From: CAZTHK01 sp964613215
GTDB lineage: Bacteria > Krumholzibacteriota > Krumholzibacteriia > Krumholzibacteriales > CAZTHK01
Length of the DNA: 8,206 nucleotides
Direction of reading: 5' to 3'
Assembly (NCBI GenBank): GCA_964613215.1
Contig: CAZTHK010000041.1
Location: forward strand, 1 to 8,206
The translations under genes and the position numbers were made by a program. The notes below the pieces were generated by a model. It searched no databases. It was given only the letters and a program-made list of their open reading frames with translations, and was not told where the DNA came from. Positions 1 through 6,942 of this stretch are shown here, in pieces; within the stretch, counting starts at the first letter, position 1, and every line of letters starts with the position of its first letter.

Positions 1-132
1 TAAAGGATCAGGCATGTTTTTTCTATATCTTCTTTCCGCAACAGGAACTAACTAATATTTAATAATATACTAACTTGTTTCGAATGTTGATATTTATATG
101 TTGTGAAAGTTAAACTGAAACAGGTAATTTCT

Positions 133-161
133 TTGAAATTCTTGTTGGACAGCGGTATAAT
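133..161 (+). promoter_or_regulatory. sigma70-type promoter of the four-gene operon
   Basis: TTGAAA (133-138, five of six matches to TTGACA), a spacer of exactly 17 bases, and a perfect TATAAT (156-161). Transcription would start near base 168 and leave a leader of about 55 bases before the ATG at 223. This is the best promoter found in the 222 bases before the first gene. No equally good promoter was seen before the three downstream genes, so it probably drives all four. Confidence 0.72.
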
Positions 162-180
162 CTCCGCTGGTTGGAGTCCA
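146..180. promoter_or_regulatory. inverted repeat enclosing the -10 box, candidate operator
   Basis: TGGACAGCGG (146-155) is mirrored by CCGCT (164-168) and GTCCA (176-180), with a 7-base interruption between the two right-hand blocks. The inner arms CAGCGG/CCGCTG (150-155 and 164-169) flank TATAATCT exactly. The predicted start of transcription is near 168, so most of the repeat is not transcribed. A DNA operator is therefore more likely than an RNA hairpin. No regulator gene lies in the window, and the binding protein is unknown. Confidence 0.4.
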
Positions 181-222
181 TTGAAATTGCAGATAGTATT
201 TTGAGGAATTGGGCAGAGTAAG

Positions 223-1956
223 ATGAGGTATGCTAACCTGTTCCGGCTTATATCATTATGTATTTTAGTGGTTTTCCTGCCTGATTACGGGCGGGGGGAG
301 GATGCCCATAATACCAGTGAAGGCAACGAATTATATCAGAGTAGTGTATTATCGGTTCAGAATGATTGCTTCCGGAGCGCTCCCTTTGTTTCTGTTAAGT
401 GTGATAAAAATGGTGTGGAGGGCAATGTCAGATATGTTGATTCTGATTTTCCGGGGACAGGGGGGGTAACCAGCATAAGAGGTGAGAGATATACAAAGAT
501 ATCCTGCCGGGATCTGAACCGGTTTCTGGAATTTGAGCCTAAGAAGATCTTCTACGGCGGTGTGATGATCAACACCGGAGACACCCTTTACGGACCGGTG
601 GTGGTTATAGCCGGTCCCCTGGATATTCAGCACAGGGGTGTTCTTAAGGGTGATGCCTGGGTGGTTAATGGAAAGGTTGTATTAACCGGGGCAGGAAGGA
701 TTAACGGAGGAGTTAAACTGATAAACAGTGGTATCTTCTCTTCCAGCCGGGCTGAGGTGACCGGTCCGGTAGAGAGGTACAGCTGCGAGTGTGAACTCAG
801 GGACAGGGTTTATGAGGAGGAGGATAAAGTTGTTTTCAGGGAGCGGCTGGACCCCAGGGCGGTACGAATACAACCCAGCGTGAAGCCGGGGCTGCCCAAC
901 CGCACCGACTATCAGCTGCTCCGGATCGGATTGAAGAGGGAGAACCCACTTCACCGTGATCCCTATGTGTGGGCGGAAGCACTGCTGCATGTTCCCCTGT
1001 GGAAGGAGTCGGGGGGACATCTGGGTTTCAATATGGATATTTCCATCCCCCTCGGTTCGGAGAACAACAGGTTGATAGTGAGAGGTTTCAAGGAGACCTT
1101 CACCAACGATGCCTGGCAGCTCTCCCGCTGTGAGAATTCACTGGCGGTAATATATACCGGTGACGACTTTGCGGATTACTACGAGAGAAGAGGAGTTTCA
1201 GCTGGAGTCAGATCCAGATCGTGGGATCATCTGATTCTGGAATCGAGACTGTCATTTCAGGAGGATGTCTCACTTTCCGCAAGATCGTTACCCTCTCTTT
1301 TCAGTTCCAGACAGAAATTCAGGGCCAACCCTCCCATCCGGGAGGGGAAAAGGTTCTTCCTGACCGTCTCCCTGGAATTGGACACCAGGCGGGTCAGATA
1401 TTCCCCCACTCAGGGATGGCGGCTGGATATGACTGCGGAAAAAGGCTTTGCCGACGGGCCGGGCGATTTTTCCTATCTCACCCTGGATGTGGAGGCAACC
1501 AGGTACAACCGCCTTCCTCTGGGGCTGGGGCTTGATATCCGGACCAAGCTCTTTTCGGCCTTCGGCGAAATACCGGAACAGAATACCATGTCGCTGAACG
1601 GATACGGAGGTATCCGGGGTGTTTCTGATGATCCCTTCCCGGTGCACCGGGGGGACAGGCTGGCCCTGCTTTCGGTGGAACTTTCCAGGGAGATGCCCCG
1701 TATTCCTGTGATGAAATCCCTCTTCACCGGATGGAGCCTGGTAGGCTTCTGGGATCAGGGACTGCTGAAGATGGCTGATAATAACGAGGCTGCCCTGGCC
1801 TTCCTGGATACTCCTTCTGATAACTGGAAGAGATCAGTGGGATTTGGAATAGCGGGAGAGTCGGTTCTGCCCATGGTGGCAATCTATCTGGCACAGGATA
1901 TTGATAAGGACAGTTTTGACCCCAGAGTGATTCTGCGGGCCAGATTATCATTCTGA
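223..1956 (+). CDS. exported beta-helix plus Omp85-like outer-membrane barrel protein
   Basis: Predicted outer-membrane protein of 577 residues. Residues 1-25 form a signal peptide (R2, hydrophobic 9-20, small residues near 24-25). Residues 112-182 are a run of short Gly/Val/Ile-rich repeats (GPVVVIAGPLDI, GDAWVVNGKVVL, GRINGGVKLI) like the beta-helix rungs of bactofilins and polymer-forming proteins. Residues about 230-577 show alternating amphipathic strands and end in RARLSF, a C-terminal aromatic as in outer-membrane barrels. The stretch GGIRG (462-466), followed by a conserved strand around 477-491, resembles the VRGF/Y motif of the Omp85/BamA surface-antigen family, and about 350 residues would suffice for a 16-strand barrel. 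No POTRA repeats are visible. Five cysteines (49, 60, 95, 188, 190) bracket the beta-helix. The start at 223 is the only plausible one in frame; its ribosome site is weak (GAG near 216-218, or GAGG at 203-206, which is far). It is nine bases from the ABC ATPase gene. Export and barrel are fairly secure; the substrate is unknown. Confidence 0.78.
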   Translation: MRYANLFRLISLCILVVFLPDYGRGEDAHNTSEGNELYQSSVLSVQNDCFRSAPFVSVKCDKNGVEGNVRYVDSDFPGTGGVTSIRGERYTKISCRDLNRFLEFEPKKIFYGGVMINTGDTLYGPVVVIAGPLDIQHRGVLKGDAWVVNGKVVLTGAGRINGGVKLINSGIFSSSRAEVTGPVERYSCECELRDRVYEEEDKVVFRERLDPRAVRIQPSVKPGLPNRTDYQLLRIGLKRENPLHRDPYVWAEALLHVPLWKESGGHLGFNMDISIPLGSENNRLIVRGFKETFTNDAWQLSRCENSLAVIYTGDDFADYYERRGVSAGVRSRSWDHLILESRLSFQEDVSLSARSLPSLFSSRQKFRANPPIREGKRFFLTVSLELDTRRVRYSPTQGWRLDMTAEKGFADGPGDFSYLTLDVEATRYNRLPLGLGLDIRTKLFSAFGEIPEQNTMSLNGYGGIRGVSDDPFPVHRGDRLALLSVELSREMPRIPVMKSLFTGWSLVGFWDQGLLKMADNNEAALAFLDTPSDNWKRSVGFGIAGESVLPMVAIYLAQDIDKDSFDPRVILRARLSF

Positions 1957-1965
1957 GGAGGCGGA

Positions 1966-2691
1966 ATGACGGGAGCAAAACCCATACTCCAGGTTGAATC
2001 GCTGAGCAAGAGTTTCGGGGAGGTAAAGGCTCTCCGTGGGATAAGCTTCTCCCTGGATGAAACGGCAGTATACGGCTTTCTGGGACCGAACGGAGCGGGA
2101 AAGACTACTACTTTTAAGATTATCTGTAATCTGATCTCTCCCCAGGGGGGGAGGGTTTTGATAGATGGGATGGATGTTAGGGAGAAAAATTCACGGGCTC
2201 TCAACAGAGTGGGAGTACAGTTTGATTCGCCGGCATTCTATCCCTACCTGAGCGGAAGGGACAACATCAGGGTTATGGGGAAATGGTTGGGAGGAGTAAG
2301 CGAAGAGCGGATTGGTGAACTGTTGGAAATGGTGGGTCTTGAAGATGCCTCAGAGCGTAAGGTGGCCGGTTATTCCCGGGGGATGAAACAGCGCCTGGGA
2401 ATAGCGTCGGCAATGCTTTCCCGGCCACGCCTGGTGCTTATGGATGAGCCCACCGGAGGGCTGGACCCGGCAGGGATAGCATATATCAGGGGGCTTCTGC
2501 CCACCCTGGCCCGGGAACACGGTTGTACTGTGATATTATCCTCCCACCGTCTGGACGATGTGGAGAAGATCTGTGATCATCTAATAATTATCCACCGGGG
2601 AGAGATAGCAGCAAGCGGGAGAAAGAGTGAACTGGCCGGGGAGGGGTCCCTGGAGAAGCTGTTCTTCGATATCACCGGAGGTGGCCGGTAG
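1966..2691 (+). CDS. ABC-2 type transporter ATP-binding protein
   Basis: Cytoplasmic ATPase of 241 residues that should power the permease encoded next. All nucleotide-binding motifs are present and intact: Walker A GPNGAGKTT (40-48), Q-loop Q85, signature YSRGMKQR (136-143), Walker B LVLMDEP with catalytic E161 (156-162), D-loop GGLDP (164-168) and H-loop H194. The YSRGMKQR form of the signature is typical of the DrrA/CcmA/NatA group of drug, haem and polysaccharide-type exporters rather than importers. Length is short for that group; it lacks the C-terminal extension of some 300-residue members. A strong AGGAGG (1956-1961), overlapping the previous stop codon, lies four bases before the ATG, pointing to translational coupling with the barrel gene. 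The substrate cannot be told from sequence. Confidence 0.95.
   Translation: MTGAKPILQVESLSKSFGEVKALRGISFSLDETAVYGFLGPNGAGKTTTFKIICNLISPQGGRVLIDGMDVREKNSRALNRVGVQFDSPAFYPYLSGRDNIRVMGKWLGGVSEERIGELLEMVGLEDASERKVAGYSRGMKQRLGIASAMLSRPRLVLMDEPTGGLDPAGIAYIRGLLPTLAREHGCTVILSSHRLDDVEKICDHLIIIHRGEIAASGRKSELAGEGSLEKLFFDITGGGR
2677..2682 (+). promoter_or_regulatory. ribosome binding site that fixes the GTG start of the permease
   Basis: GGAGGT, inside the last codons of the ATPase gene, is eight bases before GTG at 2691. The junction reads TAGTG, so the stop and start codons share one base, a pattern of tight translational coupling. Confidence 0.8.
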
Positions 2692-3500
2692 TGCAATCTG
2701 AGATATCCGGGTTGATTCAGACAGAGTTGTTCAAGGCAAGGAGGACCCGTGCTGCTTTTATCCTTCCCCTGCTGGTGGTTGCTCTGTCAGTGGTTTCATT
2801 CTTTGGTTTCAAAATGGCGGCTGGAAGCAGATTGATCGGGTTGGTGAGTGGGTTTTTCCTCTCCGGTGCGGCGGGGGGATGGATGGTCAGAGTGATATCG
2901 CTTATTTCTGTGATAATAGCCGGGTTTATAATCTCAAATGAATTTTCCATGGGAACGGTCAAGACCTGCTGGACCGTTCCGGTGGAGAGGGGCCGGTGGT
3001 TGATCGCAAAGGTGCTATGGGCCTGCTGTGTGGTTACTGTACTCTTTATGATAGCCGTAATTATTGTAGTGATACTGTCAGCTGTTACGGTGGGCTTCGG
3101 TGATCTTATGGAGAAAAACTACCTGGTTCATTCCTCCGCCAGTCTGTGGGGCAGGCTGTTTCTGACCTACGGGCTGGAATTGTGGGGACTGTGGAGTGTG
3201 GTGGTGGTGTCCTCTCTGGCTGCGGTTATGTTCAACCGTCCGGGAATCACTGTTTCGGTAGTAACAGGTGCAGGTATTGCTTTTCTTTTTCTGGATATGT
3301 TTCCCCCGGTCCGGCCTCTCCTTGTCACCACCTGGATATCCATGCCCATGGAACAGATGGGTGCCATGGCAAAGGGTTTGCCCCTTCCCCTGGAATGGGG
3401 TGAGCTGGTCTGGAAGACTATCCTGGCAGGGGGGGTATGGATGGGTCTGTCCCTGCTGGGTGCAGTAAAAATAATAAATGGCAAAGAGATAACATTTTAA
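2691..3500 (+). CDS. ABC-2 type transporter permease
   Basis: Integral inner-membrane protein of 269 residues, expected to pair with the ATPase just upstream. About six membrane segments can be read: near 21-40, 64-83, 107-137 (long, perhaps bent), 160-180, 185-203 and 242-262. The short cytoplasmic N-terminus (ELFKARRTR) and the loop EFSMGTVKTCWTVPVERGR (84-102) after segment 2 match the ABC-2 permease pattern, in which this loop contacts the ATPase. Two copies would form the transporter with two ATPase subunits. Translation starts at GTG and overlaps the ATPase stop by one base. The stop at 3498-3500 is followed by 135 bases without a convincing terminator or promoter, so transcription may continue into the propeller gene. 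The substrate is unknown. Confidence 0.9.
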   Translation: MQSEISGLIQTELFKARRTRAAFILPLLVVALSVVSFFGFKMAAGSRLIGLVSGFFLSGAAGGWMVRVISLISVIIAGFIISNEFSMGTVKTCWTVPVERGRWLIAKVLWACCVVTVLFMIAVIIVVILSAVTVGFGDLMEKNYLVHSSASLWGRLFLTYGLELWGLWSVVVVSSLAAVMFNRPGITVSVVTGAGIAFLFLDMFPPVRPLLVTTWISMPMEQMGAMAKGLPLPLEWGELVWKTILAGGVWMGLSLLGAVKIINGKEITF

Positions 3501-3635
3501 CTGTAATAATAATCAGGGAATCAGGCCAGCAGGGGGGTGCCCGGCTTTACCGGATGGGTTCCGGAATGCACCTGAACTTTACATTGAATGGCAAGGGAGA
3601 GATTCAGCACAACTTAACTATAAGGAAGTAACTGC

Positions 3636-5219
3636 ATGAAGAGAAGCACAGTTCTCAAATCACACCCGGGAATGACATACCGCCGCCTCTCATTTTGCTG
3701 CACTGCCGCCATCATTCTTATTATTGCTGCCGTAATAGTTTCCTTCCCCATATTATGCCAGGCAGATGATGGCGGGTTCGATATCTTCAGGCTCAGTGTG
3801 GCAGGTGAGATCCGGGATCACATCACCGATGATCTGGATGGAGACGGATTAGAGGATATCCTGATAGTACACCTGAAGGGGCTGGAACCTCAACGGACCC
3901 GCTGGATCTCCATATTCTTTCAGGGCCGGGGGGGAAGGTTCGCAACCGCGCCCGATCAGTCCTGGTGTATCGATTCCACCGCAGCCATTATGGATACAGG
4001 AAATATAGGGGGGGATAATTGCAGGGAGATATGTTTTATCACTCCGGAGGGATTGAGTTATTATCCCATGGAGGACGGGTTCTTTAGTTTAGAATCTGAA
4101 GTTTTGATCGGGATGGATGGGCTTGTTGTTTATCCTTCACCGGACAGGATGCCGGTGATAGATTTTGTCCGTGACTGGAACGGGGATGGGCAGGATGATG
4201 TAGCTGTTTTTACCTTCCGGGGGATTACCATATTCAGGAAGAAAGAAAGTGAGCAATTTGATCCGCAGGATAGTATAAATATCAAGCTGGAGACGGTGAT
4301 GTGGAGGAAAACCAGGGAGAGAGAGGATGAGGTGGTGCCGGGTCTGGGAGCAAGCTACCGGGTGCCCAATCTGAAGCTGATAGATTACAACGGCGATGGT
4401 ATAAGGGACCTTCTGGCTCTGGAGAGTGAGCGGATGGTGGTCTACCTGGGTGGAGATAATGGCAGCTTTTCCAGCCAGCCGGATGATGAGATACTCTTCG
4501 ATGTGAGGACGGAGAAGGAGAAGATCGAAAATCTGGCCAACCTCAGTCTGAAGGCTGCCGACCTGGATGGAGACGGTTATACCGAAGCAATAATAACCAA
4601 ACAGATTGCCAGGGGGTTGACCGGATTCAGAGGGGTCATCAATATTTTCAGGGGTAGAAGGGGGGGATACCGGCCTGAGCCTGACCAGGTGCTGATATCA
4701 GAAGGGACTGCTTCAGCGCAGACACTGCTCCGGGATGTGAACGGAGATGGCATGCTGGACCTGGTTCTTCCATCCTTCAAGATGGGGATAACCTCGATTA
4801 TCCGGGTTCTTATAACCAGATCGGTCAATGTTGATTTCAATATCTTTCTGCTCAACCGGAATGGCAGGTTCTCCGACCGCCCTGACTACACCAGGGGGGT
4901 CAAGTTCAGCGTGGACCTGTCCGGCGAATCGGATTCCCAGGCCATGGACCTGGAGGGAGATTACAACTGCGACGGGCACAGCGATTTCGTTTATGCCACC
5001 GGTGAGGATGAGCTGTCCATATATCTGGGTGTGAGGGGAGACGATGATCATATCTTCTCCGGGGATGCAGTCACGGAGATCGAAACAGACGCCTACGGGG
5101 AACTCTTCGCTGTCGATCTCAACAGAGATTGTTACTCCGATATGATCATGACCTATCCCCAGGACCATGACCGGAAGGGTATAATAGATGTACTGATGAA
5201 CCGGGGGAAACTGTGGTAG
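3636..5219 (+). CDS. exported FG-GAP/VCBS-repeat beta-propeller protein
   Basis: Protein of 527 residues. A basic start (K2, R3, K8, R16, R17) and a hydrophobic stretch (about 18-40) ending CQA-DD suggest a signal peptide cut near residue 43, or an uncleaved anchor. The rest is a series of calcium-loop repeats of the D-x-[DN]-G-D-G-x-x-D type at residues 66, 180, 250, 309, 367, 442 and 494, with a degenerate copy near 120-135. Several are followed by an I-[YF]-x-G-x-x-G-x-F strand pair. This is the FG-GAP/VCBS fold of integrin-like propellers, used for adhesion, ligand binding or scaffolding outside the cytoplasm. A good site (AAGGAAG, 3622-3628) lies seven bases before the ATG; M13 is an alternative but has no better site. 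No catalytic domain or C-terminal sorting tag is seen. Lying after the exporter genes, it may be their partner or cargo, but that is only inferred. Confidence 0.88.
   Translation: MKRSTVLKSHPGMTYRRLSFCCTAAIILIIAAVIVSFPILCQADDGGFDIFRLSVAGEIRDHITDDLDGDGLEDILIVHLKGLEPQRTRWISIFFQGRGGRFATAPDQSWCIDSTAAIMDTGNIGGDNCREICFITPEGLSYYPMEDGFFSLESEVLIGMDGLVVYPSPDRMPVIDFVRDWNGDGQDDVAVFTFRGITIFRKKESEQFDPQDSINIKLETVMWRKTREREDEVVPGLGASYRVPNLKLIDYNGDGIRDLLALESERMVVYLGGDNGSFSSQPDDEILFDVRTEKEKIENLANLSLKAADLDGDGYTEAIITKQIARGLTGFRGVINIFRGRRGGYRPEPDQVLISEGTASAQTLLRDVNGDGMLDLVLPSFKMGITSIIRVLITRSVNVDFNIFLLNRNGRFSDRPDYTRGVKFSVDLSGESDSQAMDLEGDYNCDGHSDFVYATGEDELSIYLGVRGDDDHIFSGDAVTEIETDAYGELFAVDLNRDCYSDMIMTYPQDHDRKGIIDVLMNRGKLW
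3831..5150 (+). repeat. coding repeats: seven clear and one degenerate FG-GAP/VCBS calcium loop
   Basis: Loops begin at protein residues 66 (DLDGDGLED), 180 (DWNGDGQDD), 250 (DYNGDGIRD), 309 (DLDGDGYTE), 367 (DVNGDGMLD), 442 (DYNCDGHSD) and 494 (DLNRDCYSD). The 120-135 copy has lost most acidic ligands. Spacing is about 50-75 residues, as expected for the blades of a seven- or eight-bladed propeller. The last two loops each carry a cysteine where the others have Gly. Confidence 0.85.
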
Positions 5220-5307
5220 GGGTGTTCTCCCCTCCGGCCTGGTTGGGATACGAGAAAAAACAAAGATAACTTTATGTCCCGCTTGACATTGGGTTGAAGG
5301 ACATTAA

Positions 5308-6699
5308 TTATTCCCGAAATTCACCAAGGAATTCGATAACCTTCTGCACATCCTTGAAATTGGTGGCCATGCCAAAGGAGATTCTGACCGCACCAACATC
5401 CTTCTTGTCTATGCACATCCTGAATTCATCATAGGTCAGCCTGGAGTCCGGCTGGTGGAAGCATCTGGAGATCTCTTCTCCGGTAAGGTTCATGGCCGCC
5501 TCATCCGCGCCGGGATTACAGAAGCATCCGGTTCGAAGGGAGATATTCCACCCGATAGCCCGTTTTTCCACCACCATGTGATCGATGACCTTGCCTTCAC
5601 CATCACAGACATTGATAGCCACAGTTCCTCCCCGCCCCTTCATCTCCGCAGGACCGTAGAGGCGGACAAGAGGCTTCCCGTCACTGTGCCGGAGCTCCAG
5701 GATCTGCCGGATGAACCAGCCGGTGAGGCAATTGACCCGGCGGTGAATGGTATCTATTCCTACCCGGTCCATGAAATCGAGGCCGGACTCCACCGCCGGT
5801 AGACAGGCGTAGTTTATGGTTCCATCCTCGAAGCCTTCAGCACCGGGGGCCAGGGTGTAGGTGTCGGCCACCACCGAAGCCACCGTTATGGTGCCCCCTG
5901 CGAACCAGGGGCGGTTCAGTTTATCCAGAGCCTTCCGCCGGGCGATCAGGGCACCCGCACCGGTAGGATAGCCGAACATCTTGTAAAATGAAATAGCCAC
6001 ATAATCGGGGTGCCACCGGCTCAGATCCAGGCGGTTGGTGGGAACGAAAGCAGCCGCATCTATCAGCACATCCCAGCCCCGCTGATGGGCAGGTTCGATC
6101 CAGTCCAGGGGATGTTGAACCCCGGAAAAATTCGACTGTGCCGGATAGGCCAGCAGCTTGTGGCAGTCGGTATCGGGCATATCCAGATATCTTATCATCT
6201 CCCGGTCATCCACCCGCATATCCGGAGGTACTATGGGCACATAGCTGGTAGTGGCTCCGTGGTGGCGGTCGAATTCGCGGATTCCATTAACCGAATTGTG
6301 ATTGTCGAAGGTCAGCAGAAGGGTGTCTCCCTCGCAGAAGGGGAAGGATTCCCCCACCAGTTTGAGAGCATGGGTGGCGTTGGCGGTGAAGATGGGTACA
6401 TATTCATCAGGGGAGGCGTTGAAAAACTCCAGTATCCTGTGGCGGCAGCTCTCTGCAAGTTCAGTGGAGAGTTTGGAGGCGGGATTAATGGAATGAGGGT
6501 TGCCCAGAATACTCTTTGCCAGGAAGCCGGCATGCTGGCGGATCTGCAACTCGCTGTAAAGCGCGCCTCCGGTATAGTCCACGTAGGTATGATCCTGCCT
6601 GTCCAGCCTGGAAAATTCCTCTTCCCGCAACCTGTCCAGGATGCCGGTATCCCGGTAACCGGGATACTCCTGAATAAACTTCTGGTACTGATCATCCAT
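5308..6699 (-). CDS. MOCOS-like class V aminotransferase (stand-alone sulfurase/cysteine desulfurase domain)
   Basis: PLP enzyme of 463 residues, class V aminotransferase fold. It follows the N-terminal domain of eukaryotic molybdenum-cofactor sulfurase (MOCOS/ABA3) along its whole length: YTGGALY (42-48), GNPHS (66-70), VIFTA-like VPIFTA (101-106), LAYPAQSNFSGV (183-194), ISFYKMFGYPTG (236-247), FEDGTINY (290-297) and LRTGCFCNPGA (388-398). Active-site residues are present: H134 (ring stacking), D214 (pyridine nitrogen), K240 (PLP Schiff base) and the C392/C394 pair. By position, C394 matches the persulfide cysteine in SufS RTGHHC. The expected reaction is to take sulfur from L-cysteine and pass it on as persulfide. 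The C-terminal MOSC domain of MOCOS is absent and no MOSC gene is in the window, so the acceptor is uncertain. GGAG (minus strand, 6709-6712) is nine bases before the ATG. It has its own promoter and a structured leader. It could alternatively be a general cysteine desulfurase, or a lyase of related fold. Confidence 0.9.
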   Translation of the reverse strand: MDDQYQKFIQEYPGYRDTGILDRLREEEFSRLDRQDHTYVDYTGGALYSELQIRQHAGFLAKSILGNPHSINPASKLSTELAESCRHRILEFFNASPDEYVPIFTANATHALKLVGESFPFCEGDTLLLTFDNHNSVNGIREFDRHHGATTSYVPIVPPDMRVDDREMIRYLDMPDTDCHKLLAYPAQSNFSGVQHPLDWIEPAHQRGWDVLIDAAAFVPTNRLDLSRWHPDYVAISFYKMFGYPTGAGALIARRKALDKLNRPWFAGGTITVASVVADTYTLAPGAEGFEDGTINYACLPAVESGLDFMDRVGIDTIHRRVNCLTGWFIRQILELRHSDGKPLVRLYGPAEMKGRGGTVAINVCDGEGKVIDHMVVEKRAIGWNISLRTGCFCNPGADEAAMNLTGEEISRCFHQPDSRLTYDEFRMCIDKKDVGAVRISFGMATNFKDVQKVIEFLGEFRE

Positions 6700-6882
6700 G
6701 ATTCACTGCTCCGGTCTAAAATTGAAATATTTCAGTCTGCTCCCGGCGGTTATATCCGTTTTAACCTGCCGCTGCCGGCAGGTATCAGCAGGGATTAAGG
6801 GAAGCATTTCTGTGCTGCCGGTGGAGTCTCCGGCAGTCCCCGGCGCAGGCCGGTATCACTTGATACTGGCCCGTTCAGGTCT
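6700..6882 (-). promoter_or_regulatory. structured 5' leader of the sulfurase-like gene, three hairpins
   Basis: Transcription from the promoter at 6883-6911 would give about 176 untranslated bases. In transcript order they contain three hairpins. P1 (6848-6871) has about nine pairs with one A-C mismatch and an AAGT loop. P2 (6815-6836) has seven perfect pairs, CTGCCGG/CCGGCAG, and an 8-base loop containing CTCC. P3 (6764-6783) has eight perfect pairs, ACCTGCCG/CGGCAGGT, around a 4-base loop. P2 and P3 share complementary arms: the 3' arm of P2 (6815-6821) can pair over seven bases with 6775-6781 in P3, giving a mutually exclusive fold. None is followed by a U-run, so they are not plain terminators. 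CCGGAGCAG at the ribosome site has a near copy, CCGGGAGCAG (6737-6746). Riboswitch, other cis-regulatory RNA and REP-like hairpin cluster are all possible; no known class was recognised. Confidence 0.5.
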
Positions 6883-6911
6883 ATTATAGATATTAAACGG
6901 TTAGCTGGCAA
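6883..6911 (-). promoter_or_regulatory. sigma70-type promoter of the sulfurase-like gene
   Basis: Read on the minus strand: TTGCCA (6911-6906, five of six matches), a 17-base spacer, then a perfect TATAAT (6888-6883). The start point would be near 6876. It lies just after the stop codon of the dehydratase gene, so the sulfurase-like gene can be transcribed on its own even if some read-through occurs. Confidence 0.72.
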
Positions 6912-6942
6912 AGACAAGTAAAATGTAATTCGGGCCCGGTGA

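Noticed and set aside
133..188. Direct repeat TTGAAATT at 133-140 and 181-188
   Set aside because: Eight bases in an AT-rich stretch; the first copy is explained by the -35 box and the pair may be chance.
3550..3564. Small hairpin CCGGA/TCCGG in the gap between permease and propeller genes
   Set aside because: Only five pairs with no T-run after it; it does not end the operon transcript convincingly.
3437..3631. 64-codon open frame across the permease end and the gap
   Set aside because: Most of its start overlaps the permease in another frame, it has no ribosome site, and its composition is not protein-like.
5274..5304. Inverted repeat ATGTCC/GGACAT between the convergent genes
   Set aside because: Six pairs around a 19-base loop with no U-run; too weak for a terminator. 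No clear terminator was found between 5220 and 5307.
6010..6798. 262-codon open frame on the plus strand
   Set aside because: It lies almost wholly antisense to the clear MOCOS-like gene, has no domain resemblance and no ribosome site; it is a frame shadow.
6703..6807. 34-codon open frame in the sulfurase leader, ending three bases before its ATG
   Set aside because: There is no ribosome site before its ATG, the residues form no recognisable pattern, and it overlaps hairpin P3. It could be a leader peptide but nothing supports translation.
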